The notes beneath the pieces were generated by a model, which had not been told where the DNA came from, made no database searches, and saw nothing but the letters and a program-made list of their open reading frames with translations. Below are positions 1 through 5,023 of a stretch of DNA of 5,023 bases, one piece after another (positions within the stretch are counted from its first letter, which is position 1; every line of letters starts with the position of its first letter). The DNA comes from Streptococcus sp. UBA6071 (GTDB lineage Bacteria > Bacillota > Bacilli > Lactobacillales > Streptococcaceae). The stretch spans positions 1 through 5,023 of the forward strand of contig DIXV01000139.1 in assembly GCA_002436115.1 (NCBI GenBank), written 5' to 3'. The translations under genes were made by a program, and so were the position numbers.

Positions 1-56
1 TTGATGCCAACAGTGGTCAAGTCTTAAGTTCCTCAGCCGATAGAGAGGATGACTAA
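1..56 (+). CDS. 3' end of a probable PepSY-domain protein (partial)
   Basis: Only the last 17 complete codons are present, read from position 3 and ending at TAA (54-56). The visible tail is DANSGQVLSSSADREDD. An Asp-Ala-x-Ser/Thr-Gly-x-Val-Leu stretch near the C terminus is typical of PepSY domains, where it forms the last strands of the fold (the usual form is 'Y-x-I/V-D-A-x-T-G-x-V-L'). The two bases before it (tt) allow Ile or Val ahead of the Asp, as expected. PepSY proteins in streptococci are often lipoproteins or secreted proteins, but the N terminus is outside the window, so location cannot be judged. The gene converges on the tRNA gene and is followed by a bidirectional terminator. 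The family call rests on a short motif only. Confidence 0.5.
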   Translation, partial: DANSGQVLSSSADREDD

Positions 57-87
57 ATCGCCTTCGATTTAAATCTTCTATCATTAC

Positions 88-116
88 AAAAAAAAACAGC
101 CAAGGCTGTTTTTTTT
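88..116. terminator. Bidirectional intrinsic terminator
   Basis: A run of nine A (88-96) is followed by CAGC, the loop CAAG, GCTG, and a run of eight T (109-116). Read in either direction this is a GC hairpin followed by a U tract, and the A and U tracts can extend the stem. It lies 31 nt after the stop of the plus-strand gene ending at 56, and 7 nt after the 3' end of the minus-strand tRNA. It therefore probably ends both transcripts. Confidence 0.85.
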
Positions 117-123
117 GCTCTCA

Positions 124-195
124 TCTCCCCTGCCGGAGTCGAACCAGCGACTAATTCTTAGGAGGAACTTGTTATATCCACTTAACTAAGGGGAG
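124..195 (-). tRNA. tRNA-Arg (anticodon CCT)
   Basis: The minus strand folds into a complete 72-nt cloverleaf. The acceptor stem pairs 189-195 with 125-131, all seven pairs Watson-Crick. The D stem is 183-186 with 171-174. The anticodon stem is 165-169 with 153-157 (one G-U pair), with loop CTCCTAA and anticodon CCT at 162-160. The variable loop has four bases. The T arm is GCTGG-TTCGACT-CCGGC at 148-132, and the discriminator is A at 124. It reads AGG arginine codons. The 3' CCA is not encoded (the next bases are TGA), so it must be added by the CCA-adding enzyme. The 3' half of tRNA genes is a common integration site for mobile elements, but no integrase or duplicated att sequence is visible here. 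Confidence 0.96.
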
Positions 196-199
196 TCGA

Positions 200-238
200 A
201 TCTTTACCTTAATAAGGATACTTGATTCGGGTAAAGAT
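200..238. repeat. 9-bp inverted repeat around the tRNA promoter -10 box
   Basis: ATCTTTACC (200-208) and GGTAAAGAT (230-238) are perfect inverted copies separated by 21 bp. The right arm fills the start of the spacer and touches the last base of the -35 box. The left arm covers the expected transcription start. The -10 box lies at the centre. The arm centres are 30 bp apart, close to three helical turns. The repeat itself is seen directly; any role as a protein-binding site is inference. Confidence 0.5.
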
Positions 239-243
239 GTCAA
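215..243 (-). promoter_or_regulatory. Sigma-A promoter of tRNA-Arg
   Basis: On the minus strand a perfect -35 box TTGACA (243-238) is followed by exactly 17 nt and then TATCCT (220-215), which matches four of six bases of the -10 consensus. Transcription would start near 208, about 13 nt before the mature tRNA 5' end at 195. That is a normal short tRNA leader. It gives the tRNA its own supply, independent of read-through from the operon upstream. Confidence 0.75.
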
Positions 244-305
244 GTCTAAAGATGAACTTATTGAGAAGAGAGAAGGGCTATACGACTAGCTTTCTGGTTT
301 TCCTT

Positions 306-920
306 TTAAAGGTCATACTGCGTTAATTGGTACTGCTCAATTAAGGCATTTAGCTTACTTGCATAGTTGGTATCCGTCGCATAGTGGCCCTGCAAATGAG
401 CTGTTGCATCTTTATAAGAAGAGGTCTTGGAAACCCAGGTCCCTGCATAGTAGAGATTATCCCAGCTAACCCCTTTTTTCATCAAAATAGCGTAATCTTC
501 CAGAGAGGAACGGTAATGAGGGTATTTTCGGAAATTACTATCAATGGTATAAAGGGTCCCTGTCCCATCGTCCTCCTGAGTTGATATCGTGTAGGTCTCT
601 CCTTTGTAATCCCCTTTAATCCCATAGTAATTATGAGCTTCTTGAGAGAGCAAACTCTCCCCCCAATCACTCTCTAAAACAGCTTGAGCTATCATGACAG
701 AAGGGTATAGGTCATTAGACTTAGCGATGGGAACAGCTTCTTCTGCCATCAAACGTAGAAATTCATGCTGAGTGGCATGTTCTAGTTGCCCTTGGCGACG
801 AAAAGGCTCCCCTACCTTCCACGACGCCAAACTTCCGCACAGAAAAACGACCAAGCCAGCCAGCAAAAGCTGTTTGATTCTTTTCTTCCTTTTCTTTGAT
901 TTAAACGCTTTAGATGCCAT
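306..920 (-). CDS. Membrane-anchored glucosaminidase-domain protein (GH73 type)
   Basis: This 204-residue protein probably cleaves N-acetylglucosaminyl bonds in peptidoglycan. The N terminus is very basic (KSKKRKKRIK, 7-16) and is followed by one hydrophobic segment at about 18-34. That is a signal anchor or signal peptide; Cys28 does not sit in a good lipobox. The catalytic domain covers about 52-198. It shows the family motif AQAVLESDWGES (78-89) with Glu83 as the expected general acid, then HNYYGIKG (96-103), FRKYPHYRSSLEDYAILM (130-147) and the C-terminal ATDTNYASKL (181-190), close to the usual ATDPNYASKL. There is no LysM, choline-binding or SH3 repeat, so it is a minimal, probably membrane-tethered enzyme. 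ATG at 920 is 5 nt beyond the pyrC stop, with a modest AAGGG ribosome site inside pyrC's last codons, which suggests translational coupling. No strong terminator follows. The cell-wall target and biological role are not known from sequence. Confidence 0.88.
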   Translation of the reverse strand: MASKAFKSKKRKKRIKQLLLAGLVVFLCGSLASWKVGEPFRRQGQLEHATQHEFLRLMAEEAVPIAKSNDLYPSVMIAQAVLESDWGESLLSQEAHNYYGIKGDYKGETYTISTQEDDGTGTLYTIDSNFRKYPHYRSSLEDYAILMKKGVSWDNLYYAGTWVSKTSSYKDATAHLQGHYATDTNYASKLNALIEQYQLTQYDL

Positions 921-925
921 TGATT

Positions 926-2194
926 TTACCCTTGATAGATCACTTCCCCGTCAGCAATCGTGTATTTAACAACCCCTTGCAAAGTTTCACCTACGAAAGG
1001 AGAATTACTGGATTTAGAAGCAAATTGTTCGGTGATGAGCCTTTCTTCTTTTTCTGAAAAAATAACCAGATCTGCAGGGCCTTTTTCTGCTAAATAACCT
1101 GCATCTAGATTGTAAATTTCTGCCGGATTACTGGTCACCTTGGTCAGGTAGTCAATTAAACTCAAATCACCTGTAGCAACCAAATACGTTAAGCCAAGAG
1201 AGAGGGATGTCTCCAGACCAGTCATCCCAGAAGGAGCCTGCTTTATATCAGAGACCGTCTTCTCATCACTATGATGCGGGGCGTGATCCGTTGCAATGAC
1301 TGAAATAACCCCTGACTGGAGGCCTTCAATAACGGCACGGCGATCCCTTTCAAGGCGAAGAGGTGGGTTCATCTTGGCATTGCTCCCAGCGGTTAAGAGC
1401 AACTCTTCTGTCTTTGAAAAATGCTGAGGTGATACTTCAGCACTTATCTTAGCACCTAGATTTTGGGCAAAAGCAACTATCTCAACAGATTCTTTCTTTG
1501 ACAAATGCTGGATATGGAGGCGAGCATTTTCTGCATAAGCAATCATCACATCTCGAGCAACCATACTGTATTCAGCGACACCTGTCGCACCACAGACCTG
1601 AAAATGCTGACGGGCGATATCCTCATTAAGTCCCAAAACACCATTAAGTTGCGGATCTTCTTCATGGAGGGAAATGACAACTTGGTGCTCTTTGGCTAGG
1701 CGTAGGGCATCACGAAGAACTTTAGTAGATTGGAGAGGGATGCCATCGTCTGAAAACCCTAATGCACCAGCGTCTAAAAGAGCTGAAAAGTCTGTCAGGT
1801 TCTGACCATCAAAATCCTGAGTAATGCTTGCAATACTATAGATGTGAATCGCTTCTTTGGCCGCAGAATCCAAAACCTCTTTCAAAGTTTCAACCGTTGA
1901 GATAGTTGGGTTGGTATTGGCCATCATAAGGACACTAGTCACACCACCTGCCGCTGCTGCTAATGCTCCTGTGTGGATATCTTCCTTATGGGTCTGCCCT
2001 GGTTCTCGAAAATGAACATGGATATCCACCAACCCAGGAGCTACAACTAAGCCACTAGCATCAATAACTTGGGCATTTTCAGCAGATAGCCCCTTGCCTA
2101 TTTGGAGAATCCTTTGTCCTTCTATTAGGATATCTGTTACCTCATCAAAGCCTGTTTTAGGGTCAATGACACGACCATTTGTAATTAAAAGCAT
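926..2194 (-). CDS. pyrC: Dihydroorotase, class I
   Basis: The enzyme cyclises N-carbamoyl-aspartate to dihydroorotate, the third step of de novo pyrimidine synthesis, in the cytoplasm. The 422-residue length is normal for Gram-positive class I enzymes. Metal and active-site residues are in place (numbered from the chosen start): HVHFREPG with His59, His61 and Arg63; MMANTNP (90-96); FSDDG with Asp149/Asp150; His177 in SLHEED; His230 in HIQHLS; and ATDHAPHH with Asp303. The frame is open to an earlier ATG at 2206, but I chose ATG 2194. A strong GGAGG (2204-2200) lies 5 nt before 2194, and the earlier ATG overlaps that ribosome site. The gene starts 22 nt after mutX and is followed 5 nt later by the glucosaminidase. 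There is no room for a PyrR-type attenuator directly upstream, so it probably follows operon transcription rather than classical pyr control. It appears intact. Confidence 0.97.
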   Translation of the reverse strand: MLLITNGRVIDPKTGFDEVTDILIEGQRILQIGKGLSAENAQVIDASGLVVAPGLVDIHVHFREPGQTHKEDIHTGALAAAAGGVTSVLMMANTNPTISTVETLKEVLDSAAKEAIHIYSIASITQDFDGQNLTDFSALLDAGALGFSDDGIPLQSTKVLRDALRLAKEHQVVISLHEEDPQLNGVLGLNEDIARQHFQVCGATGVAEYSMVARDVMIAYAENARLHIQHLSKKESVEIVAFAQNLGAKISAEVSPQHFSKTEELLLTAGSNAKMNPPLRLERDRRAVIEGLQSGVISVIATDHAPHHSDEKTVSDIKQAPSGMTGLETSLSLGLTYLVATGDLSLIDYLTKVTSNPAEIYNLDAGYLAEKGPADLVIFSEKEERLITEQFASKSSNSPFVGETLQGVVKYTIADGEVIYQG

Positions 2195-2204
2195 GTTTAC
2201 CTCC
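2195..2204 (-). promoter_or_regulatory. Ribosome-binding site that sets the pyrC start
   Basis: GGAGG at 2204-2200 is 5 nt from ATG 2194 on the minus strand. The alternative in-frame ATG at 2206 lies immediately 5' of this site and would add only four residues (MEVN). It has no comparable site at the right distance. Confidence 0.85.
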
Positions 2205-2216
2205 ATCTATTGTCAC

Positions 2217-2711
2217 CTAGTCCTTGCTAGGTAGCAGCAACTCCTTGTCAAAAAAAGTAACGGATTCGTCCACCAGCTTCTCCCCTTTATAGGTAAAGCT
2301 AGCGGAAAAAAAAGGTTTGTCCTCTAAAAGCCAAGAAATAAAGGTGTGATCCCCTTCCCAGCTCGGTTTACTCAAGACCTGATCATAAGGTACCCACTCT
2401 AAAGTTCCCTCATTGCAGTCAATTATATGTCCTGAGAACTTCTTAACCTTAAAAACATAGGTATACCAGTCGTGACCCGGCGTGAATTCTGGGAAGGTAA
2501 TAATTCCCGCAAAACACATCTGCTCAGCGGTAAGACCTGTCTCCTCAAGAATCTCCCGTCTAGCACAGCCATCTGGAGTCTCTCCCGGTTCTAGTTTCCC
2601 ACCAACCCCAATCCATTTACCCGCATGGATATCATTTATCTTTTTGTTGCGGTGGAGCATAAGAAACTCTTTTCCATTATCGATATAGCAAATCGTAGCC
2701 AATTGAACCAT
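2217..2711 (-). CDS. mutX: Nudix hydrolase, probable 8-oxo-dGTP diphosphatase MutX
   Basis: The protein probably hydrolyses oxidised purine nucleotides such as 8-oxo-dGTP to the monophosphate, keeping them out of DNA. A complete Nudix box is visible at residues 38-60: Gly38, Glu44, Arg52-Glu53, Glu56-Glu57, Gly59-Leu60 (pattern G-x5-E-x7-R-E-U-x-E-E-x-G-U). The acidic pair supplies the metal ligands. The N-terminal strand VQLATICYIDNG and the WIGVGGKLEPGE turn resemble streptococcal MutX. At 164 residues it is slightly longer than the roughly 154-residue pneumococcal protein because of a C-terminal tail (about 150-164). ATG 2711 is 3 nt after the ung stop. Its ribosome site GAGGTGA contains the ung TGA stop codon, so the two are tightly coupled. 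Its place between ung and pyrC supports the MutX name over a generic Nudix label. The exact substrate is inferred from family and context. Confidence 0.93.
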   Translation of the reverse strand: MVQLATICYIDNGKEFLMLHRNKKINDIHAGKWIGVGGKLEPGETPDGCARREILEETGLTAEQMCFAGIITFPEFTPGHDWYTYVFKVKKFSGHIIDCNEGTLEWVPYDQVLSKPSWEGDHTFISWLLEDKPFFSASFTYKGEKLVDESVTFFDKELLLPSKD

Positions 2712-2714
2712 CTG

Positions 2715-3368
2715 TCACCTCAACCAATCTATGTCTATTCTATCATTTTCTACTAAAAAAGCATTTGCCTTGGAGAAGGGGTGACTCCCAAAAAAGCCGC
2801 GATGGGCCGATAGAGGACTCGGGTGGACAGATTCTAAAATAAGGTGTTGGGGATTTGTGATCAGGTCTTTCTTTTTACGCGCATAAGACCCCCAAAGGAT
2901 AAAGACAATTGGCTGTGCTTGCTCATTAATGACACTTATAATAGCATCTGTGAAAGGTTCCCAAATGTGATTGGCATGACCGTTTGCCTTGCCAGCAGGA
3001 ACTGTCAAGCACGCATTCAGCAGAAAAACTCCCTGCTCAGCCCAAGTGGTCAAATCGTGCGATGAACGCTTTCCCAAGTCATCCTCTAATTCCTTAAGAA
3101 TATTTCTAAGAGAGGGGGGAGCTGCTACATGATCTGGAACAGAAAAAGACAAGCCTTGTGCTTGGTCAGGTCCATGATAAGGATCCTGCCCTAAAATAAC
3201 AACCTTAATCTCTGAGGGAAGGGTCTGTTGAAGTACCGCAAAGACTTTCTCTCTAGGAGGATAGACAATTCCTTGCCCATAAACTTCATTTAGAAAGGCA
3301 TTTATTTGGCTAAAATAATGCTTAGGCAACCGTTCTTTAATGTAATCATGCCAGACCGAATGTGCCAT
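2715..3368 (-). CDS. ung: Uracil-DNA glycosylase, family 1
   Basis: The enzyme removes uracil from DNA, starting base excision repair after cytosine deamination or dUMP incorporation. All family-1 landmarks are present in 217 residues: GQDPYHG (60-66) with the water-activating Asp62 and Tyr64; GLSFS (72-76) with Phe75, which stacks on uracil; LLNACLTV (116-123) with Asn118, which reads the base; FILWGSYA (156-163); and the [13 protein letters not shown] loop (182-194) with His182, which inserts into the minor groove. Length matches streptococcal Ung. ATG 3368 directly abuts the TAG stop of the upstream glycosyltransferase (TAGATG). The AGGAG ribosome site lies within that gene's last codons, so translation is probably coupled. 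The first residues ([10 protein letters not shown]) look like a normal N terminus. There is no sign of damage. Confidence 0.98.
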   Translation of the reverse strand: MAHSVWHDYIKERLPKHYFSQINAFLNEVYGQGIVYPPREKVFAVLQQTLPSEIKVVILGQDPYHGPDQAQGLSFSVPDHVAAPPSLRNILKELEDDLGKRSSHDLTTWAEQGVFLLNACLTVPAGKANGHANHIWEPFTDAIISVINEQAQPIVFILWGSYARKKKDLITNPQHLILESVHPSPLSAHRGFFGSHPFSKANAFLVENDRIDIDWLR

Positions 3369-4295
3369 CTATTCACTCCTTTCTTTGACAATATAAACTG
3401 GCCGCTTTTTTGTTTCCATAAATATTTTACTAATGTATTTGCCCAAGATTCCTAGACTTAGCAGTTGTAGTCCTCCCAAGAACAGGAGAACAGCAACCAT
3501 AGAAGACCAACCTGCTACAGGATTGCCATAAATCAAGGTTCTAATGACAACGAAAAGAGTCACTGCAAAAGACAATAAACAAAACAAAATCCCTGCATAA
3601 GAAGCAATATTAAGTGGCACTTCAGAAAAATTAACAATTCCTTCCAGAGAATATTTAAAGAGACTCCAGAAATTCCAAGAGCTCTCACCGGCTACCCGCT
3701 CAACATTCTTATAAGGAAGATAGTGGGTCTTGTAGCCAACCCAAGCAAAAATCCCCTTTGAAAAACGATTATACTCCGAGACTTCCAAAACAGAATCCAC
3801 CATCTGACGGCGCATTAACCTAAAATCACGCGCACCATCCACCATCTCAACATCAGAAATCCGGTTAATGAGCTTGTAAAATAACCTAGAAAAAAGAGAA
3901 CGGATGGGCGGCTCTCCGTCACGGCTCACCCGTCGACAACCAACACAGTCTAATTCGGCATCTCCCTCCAAAAGGCTTGTCATCTCAACAAGCATCTCTG
4001 GTGGATCTTGAAGGTCAACATCCATAACAGTTACCATCTCCCCAGTAGCCTCCGAAAGACCCGCGTAGAGTGCTGCTTCTTTGCCAAAATTCCTTGAAAA
4101 TGAAAGGTATTTAACCGACCTTTCCTCCTGGCTCAATTCACGCAAAACGGCCAAGGTCTTGTCCTTGGAACCATCGTTAACAAACATATATTCAAAGTCA
4201 TAAGTCATTTTTTCCCTAACGGCTTCCATGGTCTTGAAGAACAACGGTATAGACGCTTCTTCGTTAAAACAGGGAACAACGATTGAAATTAACAT
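3369..4295 (-). CDS. Family 2 glycosyltransferase, CsbB/GtrB-like polyprenyl-phosphate type
   Basis: The enzyme probably transfers a sugar (glucose or GlcNAc in known relatives) from a nucleotide sugar to undecaprenyl phosphate on the inner membrane face. Numbered from the chosen start (308 residues), the GT-A domain runs from 1 to about 215: ISIVVPCFNEE (3-13), VNDGSKDKT (39-47), SFSRNFGKEAAL (65-76), the DVDLQDPPE metal-site motif (92-100), DGARDFRLM (153-161), KGIFAWVGYK (180-189) and ERVAGESSW (199-207). Two membrane segments follow at about 229-253 and 264-286, then a cytoplasmic tail rich in Lys and Glu. This layout is standard for the CsbB/GtrB group. An ATG at 4349 is in frame, but I chose 4295: GAGG (4304-4301) lies 5 nt upstream, homology to the family begins at this Met, and the earlier start would precede the likely transcription start. 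The acceptor and sugar cannot be read from sequence. The neighbouring multi-pass membrane protein may use its product. Confidence 0.92.
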   Translation of the reverse strand: MLISIVVPCFNEEASIPLFFKTMEAVREKMTYDFEYMFVNDGSKDKTLAVLRELSQEERSVKYLSFSRNFGKEAALYAGLSEATGEMVTVMDVDLQDPPEMLVEMTSLLEGDAELDCVGCRRVSRDGEPPIRSLFSRLFYKLINRISDVEMVDGARDFRLMRRQMVDSVLEVSEYNRFSKGIFAWVGYKTHYLPYKNVERVAGESSWNFWSLFKYSLEGIVNFSEVPLNIASYAGILFCLLSFAVTLFVVIRTLIYGNPVAGWSSMVAVLLFLGGLQLLSLGILGKYISKIFMETKKRPVYIVKERSE

Positions 4296-4320
4296 GTTTA
4301 CCTCATTTCTTGCTTCTCTT

Positions 4321-4349
4321 ATTCTACAATAAAACTGCCCACTTTTCAA
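4321..4349 (-). promoter_or_regulatory. Predicted sigma-A promoter of the glycosyltransferase-ung-mutX-pyrC operon
   Basis: On the minus strand TTGAAA (4349-4344) is separated by exactly 17 nt from TAGAAT (4326-4321). Each hexamer has one mismatch to consensus. The start would be near 4314, giving a leader of about 19 nt that includes the GAGG ribosome site at 4304-4301. The -35 box lies in the loop of the terminator hairpin, and the spacer runs through its 3' arm. The position fits an operon that must restart after a terminator. This is prediction from sequence only. Confidence 0.65.
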
Positions 4350-4367
4350 AAATCAGGCAGTTTTATT
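4328..4367 (-). terminator. Intrinsic terminator after the membrane-protein gene
   Basis: AATAAAACTGCC (4328-4339) and GGCAGTTTTATT (4356-4367) form a perfect 12-bp stem around a 16-nt loop. On the minus strand the 3' arm ends in the U-rich TTTTATTGT. The membrane protein's TGA stop (4355-4353) lies at the edge of the loop, so the stem uses the gene's last codons. The T run is broken by an A and the loop is rather large, so termination may be partial. Confidence 0.7.
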
Positions 4368-5023
4368 CGGTTTTAATGGGAAAAATTTAAGATTTGGCAT
4401 CTCTTTAAGCCGATCCAGCCCCAAAGCAGCAATCACTAAAATTTGAGGGATAAACTGGATTAGGTAGCGTGATTTTCCACCTTCAAAGACTTGAAGAAAA
4501 AGAAGGCCGCCAAAGAGCGCTAAGACCAAAATGACTTCTTGATTAAGAGGTTGCGCTCTGCTAAAAAAGAGAAGTAACCCTATGGAAAGGCAAATCCAAA
4601 CCAACTGAATGGCGAAATCATAAAACTTATAGGTTGGCTGATCACTGTAGATAAAATAGTTACGGAAGAATTGTGCAAGAGGATTGTTTTTAGTTGTCTC
4701 TGCTAGAGGACTGATGTAAGCTGTTTTTTCTAGGCTAGCATCCTTGTATATCCAATTTAGATTTCCCTGGCCTGTTGTCAAATGCTGCTTATAAAGGACA
4801 TGTGCTAAAAAAGTCCATGGCGTGTAGGCTTTAATCCGACGTTTAATTTCAGAAATTTGATTGTCGTTAGCAAAACGTCCGTTGTTATATACATCCTGTT
4901 TATCTTCTGGGAGATAGCTAGCCAAACCTTCTTGCATGTCTTCTTGGTCAGTTCCTGAAAATGTTAGTCCAAGATTAATAAAGGTAAAGATGTTTTTTTC
5001 AAGTCCTTCCCCTTTAAGAAGAG
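4353..5023 (-). CDS. Multi-pass membrane protein, probable GT-C-type glycosyltransferase (C-terminal part)
   Basis: The reading frame stays open to the window edge, so the 5' end is missing and the ATG at 4937 is an internal Met, not the start. About 222 residues are visible. The first 130 or so are polar (including GLASYLPEDKQ, RFANDNQISEIKRR and a Trp/Tyr-rich stretch) and probably form an extracytoplasmic loop. Three hydrophobic segments follow at about 135-154, 162-179 and 186-202, then a short basic cytoplasmic tail (KFFPLKPNKTA). The phrase EGGKSRYLIQFIPQILVIAALGLDRL before the tail resembles the last helix region of streptococcal GT-C or PMT-like membrane glycosyltransferases, which use a lipid-linked sugar donor outside the membrane. 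The catalytic first loop is not in the window, so function is inferred from this C-terminal pattern and from the adjacent CsbB/GtrB-like gene. A non-enzymatic polysaccharide-associated membrane protein is possible. Confidence 0.68.
   Translation of the reverse strand, partial: LLKGEGLEKNIFTFINLGLTFSGTDQEDMQEGLASYLPEDKQDVYNNGRFANDNQISEIKRRIKAYTPWTFLAHVLYKQHLTTGQGNLNWIYKDASLEKTAYISPLAETTKNNPLAQFFRNYFIYSDQPTYKFYDFAIQLVWICLSIGLLLFFSRAQPLNQEVILVLALFGGLLFLQVFEGGKSRYLIQFIPQILVIAALGLDRLKEMPNLKFFPLKPNKTA

Noticed and set aside
124..148. Mobile-element attachment site in the 3' end of tRNA-Arg
   Set aside because: tRNA 3' ends are common integration sites, but no second copy of this sequence and no integrase appear in the window. 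A normal terminator follows at once.
271..295. Hairpin AGAA..GCTA / TAGC..TTCT as an operon terminator
   Set aside because: The stem is interrupted (two bases opposite one), GC-poor, and not followed by a U tract on the minus strand, so it is unlikely to be an efficient terminator.
384..584. Plus-strand open frame of 66 codons
   Set aside because: It lies antisense inside the glucosaminidase gene, has no ribosome site and encodes no recognisable protein.
482..670. Minus-strand open frame of 62 codons in another frame
   Set aside because: It is an overlapping shadow of the glucosaminidase, whose own frame has clear family motifs.
772..969. Plus-strand open frame across the pyrC/glucosaminidase junction
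   Set aside because: It is antisense to two real genes and its product looks like out-of-frame sequence with no domain.
1505..1699. Plus-strand open frame inside pyrC
   Set aside because: It is antisense to conserved dihydroorotase sequence, with no start signals or recognisable product.
2482..2688. Plus-strand open frame inside mutX
   Set aside because: It is antisense to the Nudix box region and is best explained as a shadow of that conserved coding sequence.
2844..3065. Plus-strand open frame inside ung
   Set aside because: It is antisense to conserved Ung motifs, with no independent evidence of coding.
4353..4937. Complete 194-residue protein starting at ATG 4937
   Set aside because: The same frame stays open for 28 more codons to the window edge with protein-like sequence, and no ribosome site precedes 4937. 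It is the tail of a larger gene.

Overview
The window looks like a chromosomal segment of a Streptococcus. The ung-mutX-pyrC order, the 217-residue family-1 uracil-DNA glycosylase, the 422-residue class I dihydroorotase and the AT-rich, Shine-Dalgarno-rich gene junctions all fit that genus. I cannot name the species from the sequence alone.

Layout, left to right. A few codons of a plus-strand gene, probably a PepSY-domain protein, end at 56. A hairpin with A and T tracts on both sides (88-116) can stop transcription in both directions. It serves that gene and a complete tRNA-Arg(CCT) on the minus strand (124-195). The tRNA has its own near-consensus promoter (215-243). Everything else is on the minus strand, so it is transcribed from right to left: the 3' part of a large multi-pass membrane protein (4353 to the window edge), a polyprenyl-phosphate-type family 2 glycosyltransferase, ung, mutX, pyrC, and a small membrane-anchored glucosaminidase (306-920).

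The five genes from the glycosyltransferase to the glucosaminidase are packed with gaps of 0 to 22 nt and are very probably one operon. Several ribosome-binding sites lie inside the end of the preceding gene. A 12-bp hairpin separates this operon from the membrane protein. A good sigma-A promoter lies within the same hairpin DNA, so the site appears to end one unit and start the next. No convincing terminator lies between the glucosaminidase and the tRNA, so operon transcripts may run into the tRNA.

Functionally, the operon mixes cell-envelope work (lipid-linked sugar synthesis, peptidoglycan cleavage) with nucleotide work (uracil removal from DNA, 8-oxo-dGTP clean-up, pyrimidine synthesis). 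The membrane protein next to the glycosyltransferase suggests part of a multi-component system that decorates a surface polymer. I see no mobile element, CRISPR array or clearly new system. The most interesting points are the overlapping terminator and promoter, the glycosyltransferase pair, and an inverted repeat centred on the tRNA promoter.
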